From Alligator mississippiensis (Eukaryota; Chordata; Crocodylia; Alligatoridae): 64,000 bases of DNA. A program made the translations under genes and the position numbers. Below, one piece after another: positions 1 to 11,406 of the stretch (positions are counted from its first letter, which is position 1; each line of letters starts with the position of its first letter). Under the pieces are notes generated by a model that was given only the letters and a program-made list of their open reading frames with translations, searched no databases and had not been told where the DNA came from. The stretch is from assembly GCF_030867095.1 (NCBI RefSeq), contig NC_081828.1, positions 220,379,978 to 220,443,977 of the forward strand, in the 5' to 3' direction.

Positions 1-290
1 TACAACAACATCACAATCACCATTATTCCAGTTAGTGTAGAAAAGATGATAATAGGATGTAACGTAACATTTAGGACCGCCACCCGTGATGGGGACCATC
101 CCTTGAATATCATACCAATGGTGTGTCATCGTTTGTCTAGCTTGTTCAGATACTCTCCGAATTTCTGAACCTTGGTGTAAAATAGTTATAGTGCGCAGTT
201 GCTTTTGTCCTCGTGCTGTAGTGGTAAGATAGCTTATTTGTGAATTCTTCTGTAACCAATCATTTAAGGTAGTCCAATTGACTCCTTAAG
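1..290 (-). mobile_element. Endogenous retrovirus env-like fossil fragment, runs off the left edge
   Basis: On the minus strand this stretch reads as an uninterrupted piece of retroviral envelope-like protein that continues beyond base 1. It carries a short pattern (IRRVSEQAR followed about ten residues later by WYDI) that lines up with IRDVLAHAR followed by WWEKNFGW in the env-like part of the retrovirus fossil at 37.4-37.6 kb. The resemblance suggests the transmembrane half of Env from a related element. I saw no gag, pol or LTR belonging to it here. It is a fragment; retroviral class is not determined. The assignment rests on this internal similarity and on general look, so it is moderate. 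Confidence 0.5.
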
Positions 291-860
291 AGAAATGGAA
301 ATCAATCAAATTGTTCTATCTCCAGGGATGTTTTCCTGTAAGACACTTGTGCAATTCAAAATGCTCAAAAGGAAAATAACAAAACGTAACAATATACCGA
401 TAAAACTTAACAAAGTAATAAGCAAGACTGAGTCAAAATATCCAGGGCTCGTGCCATGCAGTTTCCAGCATCACGTGCAGGTTCTATATATGTATGTTAA
501 ATAACTGGTCACGTTCGATTCACGACACACACATATATCAAAAATAGAAAAACACAACAACAGATACAAATTAATGCTGGTTCTCCTTCAGCGGTGTTTA
601 ACAACCACTGGTCTTTTAGTCCATCGGTATCACTGGGCATCCTGTGGCTTTCAAATTAATATATTAAATTCCATGCAGCATTGAATAACTTTAACTGACA
701 TACATGTACCCATTTTAATGCTTTTCCCCAATTGTATTTCATATACCACTGGACTAGGACGGGTAATGATAGACATTGGTCCAATTCACTTGCAGTCCGA
801 AGTGTTTTTCCCCCCAGTTATAAATACATAACTTGATCATCAGTTTCCTATAAAAATGGG
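291..860. other. Stretch without recognisable gene
   Basis: AT-rich sequence with no convincing coding region. It adjoins the env-like fossil and may be further decayed retroviral sequence, but nothing specific supports that. Confidence 0.3.
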
Positions 861-1385
861 TTGCCAATCTTTTGCTTTCACCCTCCTGCATCTTAACACA
901 CAGTGTCACCCATGTCACGAGTTTTGCTTGTCCGCAGCTTGAGGTACAGTTTCCCCCGAACCTCTGCACCGATCTCCTTGAAACTTGGCAGTCTTTGTGG
1001 CATCCGCAGGGGCTAGCATGCCTGCAGTTTTGACCCCACTGTGGCTTAACACATACATGTGACATGAGTTTGGCTTTCAAGACTTTGGGGTTCAGTTTCC
1101 CCAAGCCCCCCCGCACCTATCTCTTTGAAACTTGACAGGCTTCAGGCACTCAGAAGGGGCTACTATTCCTGTAAGCTTCATCCAAATCAGGCCAGAAATG
1201 ACAAAGTTATAGGATGTTTTGTCCTTCCCCATTATAGCCTCTGGGCAAAACAGCAAAACGTTTCAACTTCCCTCGTTTTGACTATATCTGTTCTGTTTCT
1301 GTTTTGCTGTTTCAACCTCAAAATGGGTCGAAACAGTGTCGAAACAAAACTGGCAGTGAAATTTCTCACAGCCGTAATAAATAGT
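860..1385. repeat. Degenerate copy of the hAT-associated subrepeat family
   Basis: The left part carries the phrases 'gagttttgcttgtccgcag' and 'ctccttgaaacttggcag', also found at 20.7-21.1 kb and 21.4-21.9 kb. The right part (about 1190-1350) has 'gacaaagttatag' and 'ccattatagcctctgggc', matching the right end of the hAT element at 23.0-23.1 kb. It is therefore a diverged relative of that DNA transposon. Ends and target duplications were not resolved. Confidence 0.55.
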
Positions 1386-2566
1386 ATCTAAATACAAATG
1401 AGATTTATTGTATAGCTTTAAAAACCTTTTATCAGGTTCTTTACTAAACGCACACAAATTACTTTTTAAATAAATACCATTTTGTTAATCAAGTAAACTT
1501 TATAACTTGAAACTTTCATCTGAATTGCTTCTCTTCGTTTCAAAGATTAGAACAATTTTCCTGTCCAAACTGGATGAAAAGTGTCCTGGTCTAGGTTCCA
1601 CAGACAAATTCAATTTTTAGAGGCGGTATTACCAATTATTTTTATTATATCTTTATGATATTCATATGCATTTAAACTTTTGACAACTTAAAACCAACCA
1701 ACCAACCAAACAAAAACCACACAACTAGACAAACAACACAAAACAGACGGACAGAACAATTTTTGCTGTGGTGATAAAATGGTGGCTTAGGAGAAGAAAA
1801 CGCTGTTGATGGTAATGAGGCCTCTTAGTCTTTCAGTCACTTTTGCTACTAGATTGAATTTTACACTTGGTTTCTGCAAAAGAAAACACACAGACCTTCC
1901 AAGGAAAACTACTTACAGTAAAATATTATTCATATTTACACATTTACAATGCTGACGTGCAGTAACAACACACATTAATACAATTCTTGGGGTGTTTTTC
2001 TTGGGGCTGGGGAGAGAGATTGATTGACAAGGATTATTTACATTTATTTTACTGTTTTCCATCACTCGTTGAACTATTTTGGCAATTGAAATTGGGACTG
2101 TTACAATTTTTTTTCCCAAATGTGAGATCAAGGGCTGCTCTTGTAACCATCCACAAAATACTGTAACCCTTCCCAAGGGCCCTAGAGTCAAAGGACCCTG
2201 TTCATTCACACAGCCTTTCCAGTGGAGAGATGACTTTCTCTGATCTCTAGCTTCCTGTTGCAAACACAACAGTAGGTTCTTGCTTAATCACAAGAAAACC
2301 ACAGCATGTAATCATGTCCACTACTCTGCCTGACCTAGGCAAGCCGTCTCCCAGTCAGCAGTAGCAAACAGTCTTTCCTGAACAAAACTTATAACCCTAG
2401 TCACAATTGCCATACAGCTGTACCTTACTGCAAGTCATAGCTAATCGCTCTAGACAGAGTCACTCTGTACCAACAAATTCCCTGGTCGGTCAGGTTTAGT
2501 GCCTTTATGTCCCGACAAAGTGGCCAATTGTTGGACTGAATTTTAGAAAGCAGCCCCTATACGTTT
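1386..2566. other. Intergenic stretch, no gene seen
   Basis: Mostly AT-rich with a short (CCAA)n run near 1690-1711. No splice-bounded exon, RNA gene or recognised repeat could be supported. Confidence 0.4.
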
Positions 2567-2710
2567 GTTCTGGGCAAGCGCAACCCTCAGACCGACCACT
2601 ACACCTGCCAGTTGATAATAGGCAAGTTTACTGATACAGCGCGATAACAAAAAGCAACAATACAAACAAACGATTCTATATCTAGCAATCTTAGGGCTGT
2701 CATCAGAGTC
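2567..2710 (-). mobile_element. LTR-like R-U5 fragment (copy 1)
   Basis: About 145 bp nearly shared with 57150-57295: both have a phrase like 'caaccctcagac..acc', then 'ttgataataggcaa' or 'ctgataataggcaa', then 'ctagggctgtcatcaga' or a close variant. Read on the minus strand it ends in a retrovirus-like ...ACA terminus, so it may be the end of an LTR. Only the shared similarity is certain; the LTR call is inference. Confidence 0.4.
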
Positions 2711-2865
2711 AAGGTACATCTGGCCCGGATGCAGTCTTCACTTCTGAGGCTCTCTCTTAGGTGTCATCAGTCTGGAGGTGGGATTCCAAGGCCCACAGCC
2801 CTGCTCCAGTGGGGTGCATGAGATGGGCTGCTGGTATGCCCTCTGTCCATGGCAGCCTTGGGGAC

Positions 2866-3591
2866 TGTGGTGGCGAGGAAACCCCCACAGGCATTACCAC
2901 CAGAATAGTCTGGGGTGGAGTAAGTGCCGTGAGAGCCAGTGTTTCACCGGCTCTTCAAGCAGCTGTTTCCCAGGCGGGATGGCGGCTAGCTGATTGCAGC
3001 AGCTGGAGCCACCACCATGGGGAACTGAAATATCATGCCAGAAGCCAGCAGTGGGGAGAAAGCCAGCTGGGAGCACACTAACCAGACAGGGGCTCTGGCA
3101 GCAGTGGCTCTAGGCACTGCCCTGCGGCGGCAGAGTGGGAGCAGTGGCTGGCACCAGGCTGGGGGCGGGCAGTCCCCAGCACCTCAACATTAAAGAAATC
3201 CAAGGAGGGGTCTCTCGCAGGGAGGATGCCTAGCACCTGAGGCTCAGACCCCTGAGGCTAGGAATCAAAGCCACCTGTGCAAGTCTACATCTGGACCACG
3301 GGCTGGATCATTACTGTCAATGCTGGACCCCACAGTCAAGGGGTTGGCATCATGTTGGGACAAACACCTGAGTACCTGAGTGGTTGACGAGTGGACAGGT
3401 TGTAGGGGAGGCTGAGCTCGAAGGAACATCATGGGGCACTTGTGAGTACCCCGTCCCCGGGACTGGAGGGGAAGAAAACACCACTGAACGCCCTCCTCCT
3501 TTATATATATCATCAAGTTGTGGCAGGTGAGTTGGGCGGGCCCTGACCGTGGGGCAGAGCCATATTCATAGCGCTGACTCGGTGCGTGCCA
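2866..3591 (+). mobile_element. Solo LTR, family LTR-2, with 5-bp target duplication
   Basis: The element begins TGTGGTGGCG and ends GTGCCA, the usual TG...CA form, and is flanked by the direct repeat GGGAC (2861-2865 and 3592-3596). It is similar over most of its length to the element at 35513-36335. No internal coding region is attached, so it is a solo LTR left by recombination between two LTRs. Moderate divergence from its sister copy suggests considerable age. Confidence 0.75.
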
Positions 3592-3596
3592 GGGAC

Positions 3597-4392
3597 CCTC
3601 AAGTCTTTGCTTTTGTCTTTTGCATAACAGCCATCTGCAAAGCTTCAACGAACAGCTGACACTAAAGATATTTCAACTGCTTAACCTGTTTTGATATATG
3701 TTAATTAATAAACTCCTAAACTTCTTACAACCTTTTATTCAGATACCACCTTTATTTCCAAACTTTAAAGTCCACTTGCCTTAAGTCACAATGTACCTTA
3801 AAATCTGTGGTCACAAACCGCACAACGCTTAAATTTCCCCTTCTGACCCTCAGGTATGGCTACAGCCAAGGATTAGTGGTAGAAGCAGAGATCCTAAACT
3901 CCCTCCCTAGTTTCTCGGGTAATCTGCAGCCAAAAAACATCAAAAAACTTGTTTCCATAAACTTGTTTCTTCTGTCTCCTAACAGAAACATCTCTGAATC
4001 TCCAAATCAGTGAGAATTCAACTTCTCCCATAAGCTCAGGGAATTCTACAGCCCAAGTTGTGTACACCAAAAGAACAATGAACACAGAGCTTCCTCTATA
4101 TCCCCCCCCCCCTTCACAATTCTCCACCACTTAAATGCTACACAAATTGCCAATTGCTCAAATCCTGAGTGAGACCTTGTGAGGGAGCGTAAGGCAAGAT
4201 GTCACATTTGTTGATTAAGCATTTAACACACACGCGCGCACACAATTTCTGTTCTGCGTTGATATGCGTTACCAGTCTTATTAGTGCTCAGATCAACTTA
4301 GTGGCCAGCCAAGTTGATCACAAGTGGGAGCCAGGCTCAGGGCTGGCCTATCCTATACTGCAAAACCTGTGGCTGCAGGGGGCCCTGTGTGT
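3597..4392. other. Intergenic stretch, no gene seen
   Basis: Contains an AT-rich half, a C-run near 4101-4112 and a short purine/pyrimidine alternation (cacacgcgcgcacac) near 4230. No coding exon is supported. Confidence 0.4.
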
Positions 4393-5110
4393 AGGTGGAT
4401 GAATGCCTGAGCAAGGAGGGCAGTTGCCCAGGGCCCTTCAGGACAGGGGCCCTGGGAGGGAGAGGCAGGCAGCCCAGCATGGCTATACTGCATGCACATG
4501 TGGGCTGGCCACAGGCATTCTGCCAGCAGACAGCCAGGAGCCGAGTGCAGGTGCAGGCTGGAGGCTTCCCCAGGGAAGGTGGGGAAGTGGGAGGAGGGGG
4601 CTTCAGGCTGGGAGCAGGTAAGGTGATCGGTTGTCAGGGGTCACGAACTGCCCACGCAGGCTCTAGTAAGCCCAGTAGAAACAGAGAGATTGTGTGGGTG
4701 ACTGAGAGAGAGTGGGAGCTGCTTAGGCATCAGGGCTGGGGGGCAGAGGCTGCAGGTTGGGAGTGAAGGGCACAAGCAAGAGTTGGGGGGCAAGGTGCAT
4801 GCCTGAGGCAGGGAGGAGGTTTCTGCAGGCAGCTTGGGGGGTGGAGGAGCAGCTCCCTGTTGCTGCATGCACCCTGGGAGAGGTATGTGGGGGGGGGGCA
4901 TGTCCCCCCCATATTTGTGCAGGGGGCAGAGGCAGGCTGCAGCTGTTTGCTCAGATCTGTGCCTGCTGCCTTTGTTTGGGCCCTGGGTCCCCTTCCTGCC
5001 CTCCCTGGCAGGGTGCAGGCCCCTGGGGCAAAAGCACCAGTGCAGAGAGACCCAGAAAATACTAGCCCAAGCAGTTGGGCAAATTATTTTAAAAGCTCTG
5101 TATCTCAAGC
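4393..5110. repeat. GC-rich interspersed repeat, DNA-transposon-like
   Basis: The phrase 'gttgcccagggcccttcagg' and the GC-rich interior resemble non-autonomous DNA transposons of vertebrates. The segment 5000-5095 is present inverted at 5890-6005, sharing 'gttgggcaaat.attttaaaagctc'. Long open frames occur on both strands here but look like a consequence of base composition, not genes. Confidence 0.4.
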
Positions 5111-5239
5111 CAGGCTCCTAAGTGAATGGGGTGCTTAGCATACTTGAAAAATCTTTAGGCCACTTACCTAGATAGCCAAAGCCGTTAAAGCCTAGCTTTA
5201 GGACCATGTGTTTTTAAAAAGTGTATGTCTGCATTTTTT

Positions 5240-6645
5240 TAAACACCGAGCCTAGCTTCGGATACGAAATGCAAAAATCTAGAACTCTTGTTTCAGAAAT
5301 TATACCTTTTATTCGACCAACTAGAAAATCACCAAAAAAAATCTTTTTCTGCAAACTTTCAGGCTCAAATGCCCTTCATCAGGCTCTGGGAAAATTAAAG
5401 ATAAGAAGTCCCCATAGGTAGGAAATCAGCTTCATTTTTGCACAGAGGGAGCTGGAGATGGCAAATCTGTCCCTGTGGATCCATGGGAGTGAACCAAGAG
5501 TTCTAGATTTTTGCATTTCTTTTGTCGCAGACCAACACCGCTACTAAATACATCCCTGAAACATGGAAGATGCCATATTTTAGCCGATTTTGGATTTTAA
5601 ACTTCATTGCAGAACAACAAGAAAGATTTTTTTTAAACTTCCCTGCTTGCCGTGGGACACCTCCAGGGAAGGAATCCTACCTGATCTACACAACCCATGA
5701 GCACTCAGAACAACTCGGAGAGTCAAAGGTTCCTCCTCTGAGCCTGAAAGCTTGCAGAAAAAGAGAGTTGTTTTGCAATTTCCTAGTTGGTCTAATAAAA
5801 GGTATCATTTCTGAACCAAGAGTTCTAGACTTTTGTATTTCTTTTTTGTCTCAGAACAATACGGCTACCAAATACATCCCTAACTTCAGGTATGGAGCTT
5901 TTAAAATCATTTGCCCAACTTCTTGGACTAGTATTTTCTTGGGTTTCTCTGCACTGTTGCCTTTGCTCCTGGGGCCCTGCCCTCTGCCCAGCAGGCGGGG
6001 GGGGGGGGGGTGGATGCAGGGCCCTGGCAAAGGCTCTATACCCCACGCATATACCCACTGCCCCCACACCTTCAGAAACGGAGAGGATGTAGGTGTCCAA
6101 AAGCTTGCAAAGAAGAACTTTCTGCAACTATTTAGTTGGTCTAATAAAAGATATCACATCTAACCAAAGACTCCAGCTACAGGTCAACATCCCTGTCCCT
6201 CCACCTTCCTGGATCATCCAGGAAGAGCACAAAACATCTGCAGGTGCCCTCTTTGCCTGAACAAGGCTGTTTGTGCCCAAAAGCTTGCAAAAAAGATTTT
6301 TTCCAACTATTTTAGTTGGTCTAGTAAAAGATAGCTTGTAGTAGTGGTAGTTTTACCAGTCTGACTGCATTTGCTGTGTACTGAGCTACAAGGAATGGAG
6401 CATGGCTCCTGGCCACTTTCATTCTTCTTTCAGGATGGCTTATCCCAGAAGCCAATATGCAAGAACGCCAGTCAGGGAAAATGCCATGAGACAATGGGTG
6501 AGAAACGAGGTAAGGGTGGAAGGGGGAATGTTGACCTGTAGCTGAAGTCTTTGGGTAGATGTGATATCTTTTATTAGACTAACTAAATAGCTGCAAAAAG
6601 TTGCTATTTGCAAGCTTTTGGATACCCACATCCTCTCTGAAGCAG
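5240..6645. repeat. Cluster of five copies of one short interspersed repeat, both orientations
   Basis: A unit of roughly 100-130 bp contains 'aaagcttgcaaa', 'ttagttggtctaataaaaga' and often 'cagaccaacacggctac'. Copies lie near 5250-5370 (-), 5745-5880 (+), 6065-6180 (+), 6225-6335 (+) and 6545-6640 (-). The unit looks like a common reptilian interspersed repeat, but I cannot name its class. Poly-G at 5999-6011 lies between copies. Confidence 0.55.
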
Positions 6646-6772
6646 AAAAAAGAAATTTAAAATGGTGAGAGATGAAAGATGGTCAGACATTCCTCAGGTA
6701 TGAAAAAAACAGTCTTTCGAAACGTGCTATAGGAATGCAAAATGAGACAAGCTGTTAAAAATCAAGAGATTT

Positions 6773-9576
6773 CATAGATTCATAGATTGTAGAGTCGGAA
6801 AGAACCACAATGGATCATCATGTCCGACCCCCTGCCCCTGGCAGGAAAGAGGACTGAGGTCACATGACCCCAGCCAGGTGACTATCTAGCCTCCTCTTGA
6901 AGACCTCCAAGCTAGGTGACAGCACCACCTCTCTTGGAAGCCCATTCCAGATCCTGGCCACCCTTACTGTGAAAAATGTCTTCCTAATATCTAACCTAAA
7001 ACCACTCTCAACTAGTTTACACTCATTATTCCTAGTCACTCCCTGGGGCGCCTTAGTAAACAGCGCTTCCCCTGTTCCCTGTTGACCTCCCCTAATAAAT
7101 GTATAGGTGGCCACAAGATCTCCTCTCAGCCATCTCTTGTGAAGGCTGAAGAGATTCAGCTCTCTCAACCTCCCCCCCGTAGGGTCTATCATGAAGGCCA
7201 CTAATCATGCAAGTGGCCTCCTCTGGACCATCTCGAGATTCTCCGCGTCCCTCTTGAAGTGCGGTGCCCAAAACTGGACCCAGTACTCCAACTGCGGCCT
7301 GACCAGTGCCACATAGAGGGGGAGTATCACTTCTCTGGACCGGCTTCAGCTGCACCTTTGGATGCATGACAAGGTCTGGCTGGCCTTGCTGGCTGCGGTC
7401 TGGCGTTGGCGGCTCATGTTCATCTTGGAGTCGATAATGACTCCGAGATCCCTTTCCACCTCTGCTTTCAAGAAGGGAACTCCCCAGCCTGTATGTGTGC
7501 TGTGGATTCCTTCTCCCCAGGTGCAGCATCCTGCATTTGTCTACGTTGAACCCCATCCTATTCTCATCTGCCCACTTGTGTAGTCTGTCTAAATCTAGTT
7601 GCAGCCTCTCTCTCCCTTCAAGTGTGTCCATCTCACCCCAGATCTTGGTGTCATCAGCAAACTTGGACAGCGTGCTTTCCACCCCCTCGTCCAAGTCGCT
7701 GATGAAGATGTTAAACAGTCCGGGCCCGAGGACCAAGCCTTGGGGTACCCCGCTGCTCACATCTCGCCAGGTTGAGTACAATCCATCCACCACTACTCTC
7801 TGGGTGCGCCCCATCAGCCAATTTTTTACCCATCCAACTGTGCAGGCATCAATGCCGCGGTCACTTAATTTATTGATGAGGATGGGGTGAGAGACAGTGT
7901 CAAAGGCCTTCTTAAAGTCTAGAAAGACTACGTCCACAGCGACACCATCATCCAGGGATTTAGTTACCTGGTCATAAAAGACAATCAGGTTGGTCTGGCA
8001 GGACCTGCCTTTGATGAACCCATGCTGATTGCCCCTGAGCATGATCTCCCCCACAGGCCCCCCACAGATGTGCTCCTTGATGATCCTCTCCAAGAGCTTC
8101 CCGAGCACTGAGGTGAGGCTTACGGGCCTATAGTTACTTGGGTCCCCCTTCCTCACCTTCTTGAAAATTGGGACCACATTAGCCAGTTTCCAATGCACCG
8201 GCACCTGGCCAGATGACCACGAATGCTCATACAGCTGAGCCAAGGGCTCCACAATGACCCCTGCCAGCTCCCTCAGCACCCTTGGGTGGAGGGCATCTGG
8301 ACCTGCAGATTTAAAAATGTCTAGCCCTTCCAGAAGATCCCTAACTACATCTGCGCTGTCTGAGGGCTTGATAGAGGTATCCCCAAGATTGTCTCTACCT
8401 CTGGTAGGTGGGATATCCTGGTCCCTGTTCAGGAAAACAGAGGCAAAGAAACTGTTAAAAATATCAGCTTTCTCGTCTGGCTTGGCCACCAAATGACCGT
8501 TTGTGTCTTGCAGGGGCCCTACATTGCCTGGTGCCCTCTTCTTTCTCCCAATGTACTTGAAAAAGGGCTTTTTGTTGTCCTGAATCCTGGACACTAGCCT
8601 GAGCTCCATCTTTGCCGTCGCCTTCCTAGCAGCCCTCCTACACTTCCAGGCCGAGGAAGAGTACTCCTCCTTGGTGACAGCTCCTCCCTTCCACTGGTTG
8701 TACGCCCCCCTTTTAGTCCTCAGGCATTGCTGAATGCCCTTGCTGAGCCAAGGGTGGCTCTGAGCACTCTTACCCCCCTTGCTTCTCTCAAGGACTGTTA
8801 TCCTTTGGGCCAGAGGATTGCCCGCTTAAGGTATGACCATCCTTCGTGGACTCTCATCTCCTCTCCCTTCTGGGCCCTCAGTGCCTCCCCCACTAGTCTC
8901 CTGAGCTCGTTGAAGTTGGCCCTTCTGAAGTCAAGGCCTTTAGCCTTGGTGTGAGTCCTAGATGCCGTGTGTTGGATAATGAAATCCAGGAGGTGATGAT
9001 CACTGTTGTCCAGGTGGTCAAGGACCCGCAGTCCCCTCACCAGGTCATCCCCCATGGCCAGGACCAGGTCCAGCAAGGCGTTACCCCTAGTGGGGCTGTG
9101 CACTTCCTGGGTAAGGTGAAGGTCCTGTAATACAGCCAGGAACCTACGCGAGCGGTCAGACCTGGCTGTCTGCTCCTCCCAGCAAATGTCTGGGTAGTTT
9201 AGGTCACCCATGACAATAACATCCCTTGACCTAACCGCCTCCATAAGCTGACTGGAGAAGTCCTCGTCCAGCTCTTCCCCCTGGTTGGGTGGTCTGTAGT
9301 AGACCCACCGTAAGGTCCCTTTCTCCATGCCCTCCTTGTTTGACCCATAGTGTCTCTGTCCAATCCTCCTCTAACCCGAAGCTAATCCTTGATGATGTGA
9401 GGTGCTCTTGACATAGAGCGCAACCCCCCTCCCACCTTTCCTCTCTGTCCTGTCTCTTCTATCTAGGGTGTATCCCCAAATGCCCACCGCCCAGTCGTAG
9501 GTAGGGTCCCACCAGGTTTCTGTGAGCCCTACTAAGTCTGGGTTCTTGCTTGCAATCAGAATTAGGATGCCCAGGA
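6773..9576 (-). mobile_element. CR1 LINE, 2.8 kb, 5'-truncated
   Basis: Chicken-repeat-1 non-LTR retrotransposon on the minus strand. The 3' end (plus-strand left end) has the typical short tandem 'ttcatagattcatagatt' tail. ORF2 is represented by endonuclease sequence (GDLNYPDICWEE near 9200) and a reverse transcriptase reading frame of about 500 codons (8609-7092) with the intact palm motif FADDTK near 7660. The endonuclease and RT parts are in different frames, so the copy is broken. It is truncated at its 5' end inside the endonuclease. The long open RT frame suggests a moderately young insertion. Confidence 0.93.
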
Positions 9577-10155
9577 TTCATAGATTCATAGATGTTAGGG
9601 TCGGAAGGGACCTCAATAGATCATCAAGTCCGACCCCCTGCATAAGCAGGAAAGAGTGCTGAGTCTAAATGACCCCAGCTAGATACTTGTCTAACCTCCT
9701 CTTGAAGACCCCCAGGGTAGGGGAGAGCACCACCTCCCTTGGGAGCCCGTTCCAGACCTTGGCCACTCGAACTGTGAAGAAGTTCTTCCTAATGTCCAAT
9801 CTAAATCTGCTCTCTGCTAGCTTGTGGCCATTGTTTCTTGTAACCCCCGGGGGCGCCTTGGTGAATAAAACCTCACCAATTCCCTTCTGTGCCCCCGTGA
9901 TGAACTTATAGGCAGCCACAAGTTCGCCTCTCAACCTTCTCTTTCGGAGGCTGAAAAGGTCCAGTATCTCTAGTCTCTCCTCGTAGGGCTTGGTCTGCAG
10001 GCCCTTAACCATAGGAGTGGCCCTTCTCTGGACCCTCTCCAGGTTATCCGCATCCTTCTTGAAGTGTGGCGCCCAGAATTGCACGCAGTACTCCAACTGC
10101 GGTCTGACCAACGCCCTATAGAGGGGAAGTATCACCTCCCTGGACCTATTTGTCA
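9577..10155 (-). mobile_element. CR1 LINE 3' fragment
   Basis: Starts with a fresh 'attcatagattcatagatgtt' type tail directly abutting the 5' end of the previous CR1. It encodes the last ~160 codons of ORF2 without interruption (10156-9665: [15 protein letters not shown] at the start, YLAGVI at the end). A separate, 5'-truncated insertion. Confidence 0.93.
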
Positions 10156-10156
10156 T

Positions 10157-10300
10157 GCCACTATCCTTCTTGGCAACAAGGGCACACTACTGGCTCATAT
10201 CCAGCTTCTTCTCCACTGTCACCCCCAGCTCCTTTCCTGCAGAGCTGCTGCCCTGTCAGTCAGCCCCCAGCCTGTACCAGCGCATGGGTGTAAATTTCCC
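10157..10300 (-). mobile_element. Older CR1 fragment
   Basis: Contains 'cttggcaacaagggcacact' and following text typical of a different, older CR1 subfamily in the same orientation. Short and diverged, without an open frame. Confidence 0.5.
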
Positions 10301-10357
10301 TACCTTTCTCCTGTGCGTTGAGTCCGTATGGATTTTTCTAGCTTTGCCATTGCTTTA

Positions 10358-11270
10358 AGGGAAGAACAAGCTTGTTAATAGACTGGACCTTTTCAGCTTC
10401 CGCAAGAGAAGGTTGAGAGGCGACCTTGTGGCTGCGTATAAGTTCATCACGGGGGCACAGAAGGGAATTGGTGAGGATTTACTCACCAAGGCGCCCCCGG
10501 GGGTTACAAGAAATAATGGCCACAAGCTAGCAGAGAGCAGATTTAGACTGGACATTAGGAAGAACTTCTTCACAGTTCGAGTGGCCAAGGTCTGGAATGG
10601 GCTCCCAAGGGAGGTGGTGCTCTCCCCTACCCTGGGGGTCTTCAAGAGGAGGTTAGACGAGTATCTAGCTGGGGTCATCTAGACCCAGCACTCTTTCCTA
10701 CTTATGCAGGGGGTCGGACTCGATGATCTCCACAATTCAAAAAGGATGTGGAGAAGCTTGAGAGAGTCCAGAGAAGAGCCACGCGCATGATCAGAGCTCA
10801 GGGAAGCAGACCCTACGATGACAGGCTGAGAGCCCTGGGGCTCTTTAGCCTGGAAAAGCGCAGGCTCAGGGGTGATCTGATGGCCACCTACAAGTTTATC
10901 AGGGGTGACCACCAGTATCTAGGGGAACGTTTGTTCACCAGAGCGCCCCAAGGGATGACAAGGTCGAATGGTCATAAACTACTACAAGATCGTTTCAGGC
11001 TGCACATAAGGAAGAATTTCTTTACTGTCCGAGCCCCCAAGGTCTGGAACAGCCTGCCAGCGGAGGTTGTTCAAGTGCCTTCATTGAACACCTTCAAGAT
11101 GAAACTGGATGCTTATCTTGCTGGGATCCTATGACCCCAGCTGACGTCCTGCCCTTTGGGCGGGGGGCTGGACTCGATGATCTTCCGAGGTCCCTTCCAG
11201 CCCTAATGTCTATGAAATCTATGAAATCTATTGAGGTCCCTTCCGACCCTAACATCTATGAATCTATGGA
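10358..11270 (+). mobile_element. CR1 LINE 3' fragment, split by a second CR1
   Basis: Plus-strand copy encoding the ORF2 C-terminus (10413-10682, ending YLAGVI) followed by the 3' untranslated end. The sequence stops at 'cgatgatct' near 10728 and resumes at 'attgaggtcccttccgaccc' at 11228, with another CR1 between. It is the older of the two. Confidence 0.9.
10731..11227 (+). mobile_element. CR1 LINE 3' fragment nested in another CR1
   Basis: A 5'-truncated copy of a different CR1 subfamily: ORF2 C-terminus open over 10748-11134 (starting MEKLERVQRRAT, ending YLAGIL), then a tail of 'tctatgaaatctatgaaatct'. It sits inside the 3' end of the host CR1 at a 'gatgatct' site, the sequence where CR1 3' ends are usually found, so targeting by sequence similarity is possible. 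Confidence 0.9.
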
Positions 11271-11406
11271 CCTCAGTGGGTATCCCAGGAGGGGTCTCAC
11301 CTGCCACATCTTTGCTGGAAAATTAATTTTTGATGGGGAGGAAGAGGGTTTGTCCCGTCCTCCCTGGTGCCTTCCTTCGGTCATTCTGTTTGTCCTTCCT
11401 GCTCGG

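Noticed and set aside
2761-3648. Possible small proteins of 100-127 codons
   Set aside because: They fall largely inside a solo LTR with exact ends and have no recognisable domain.
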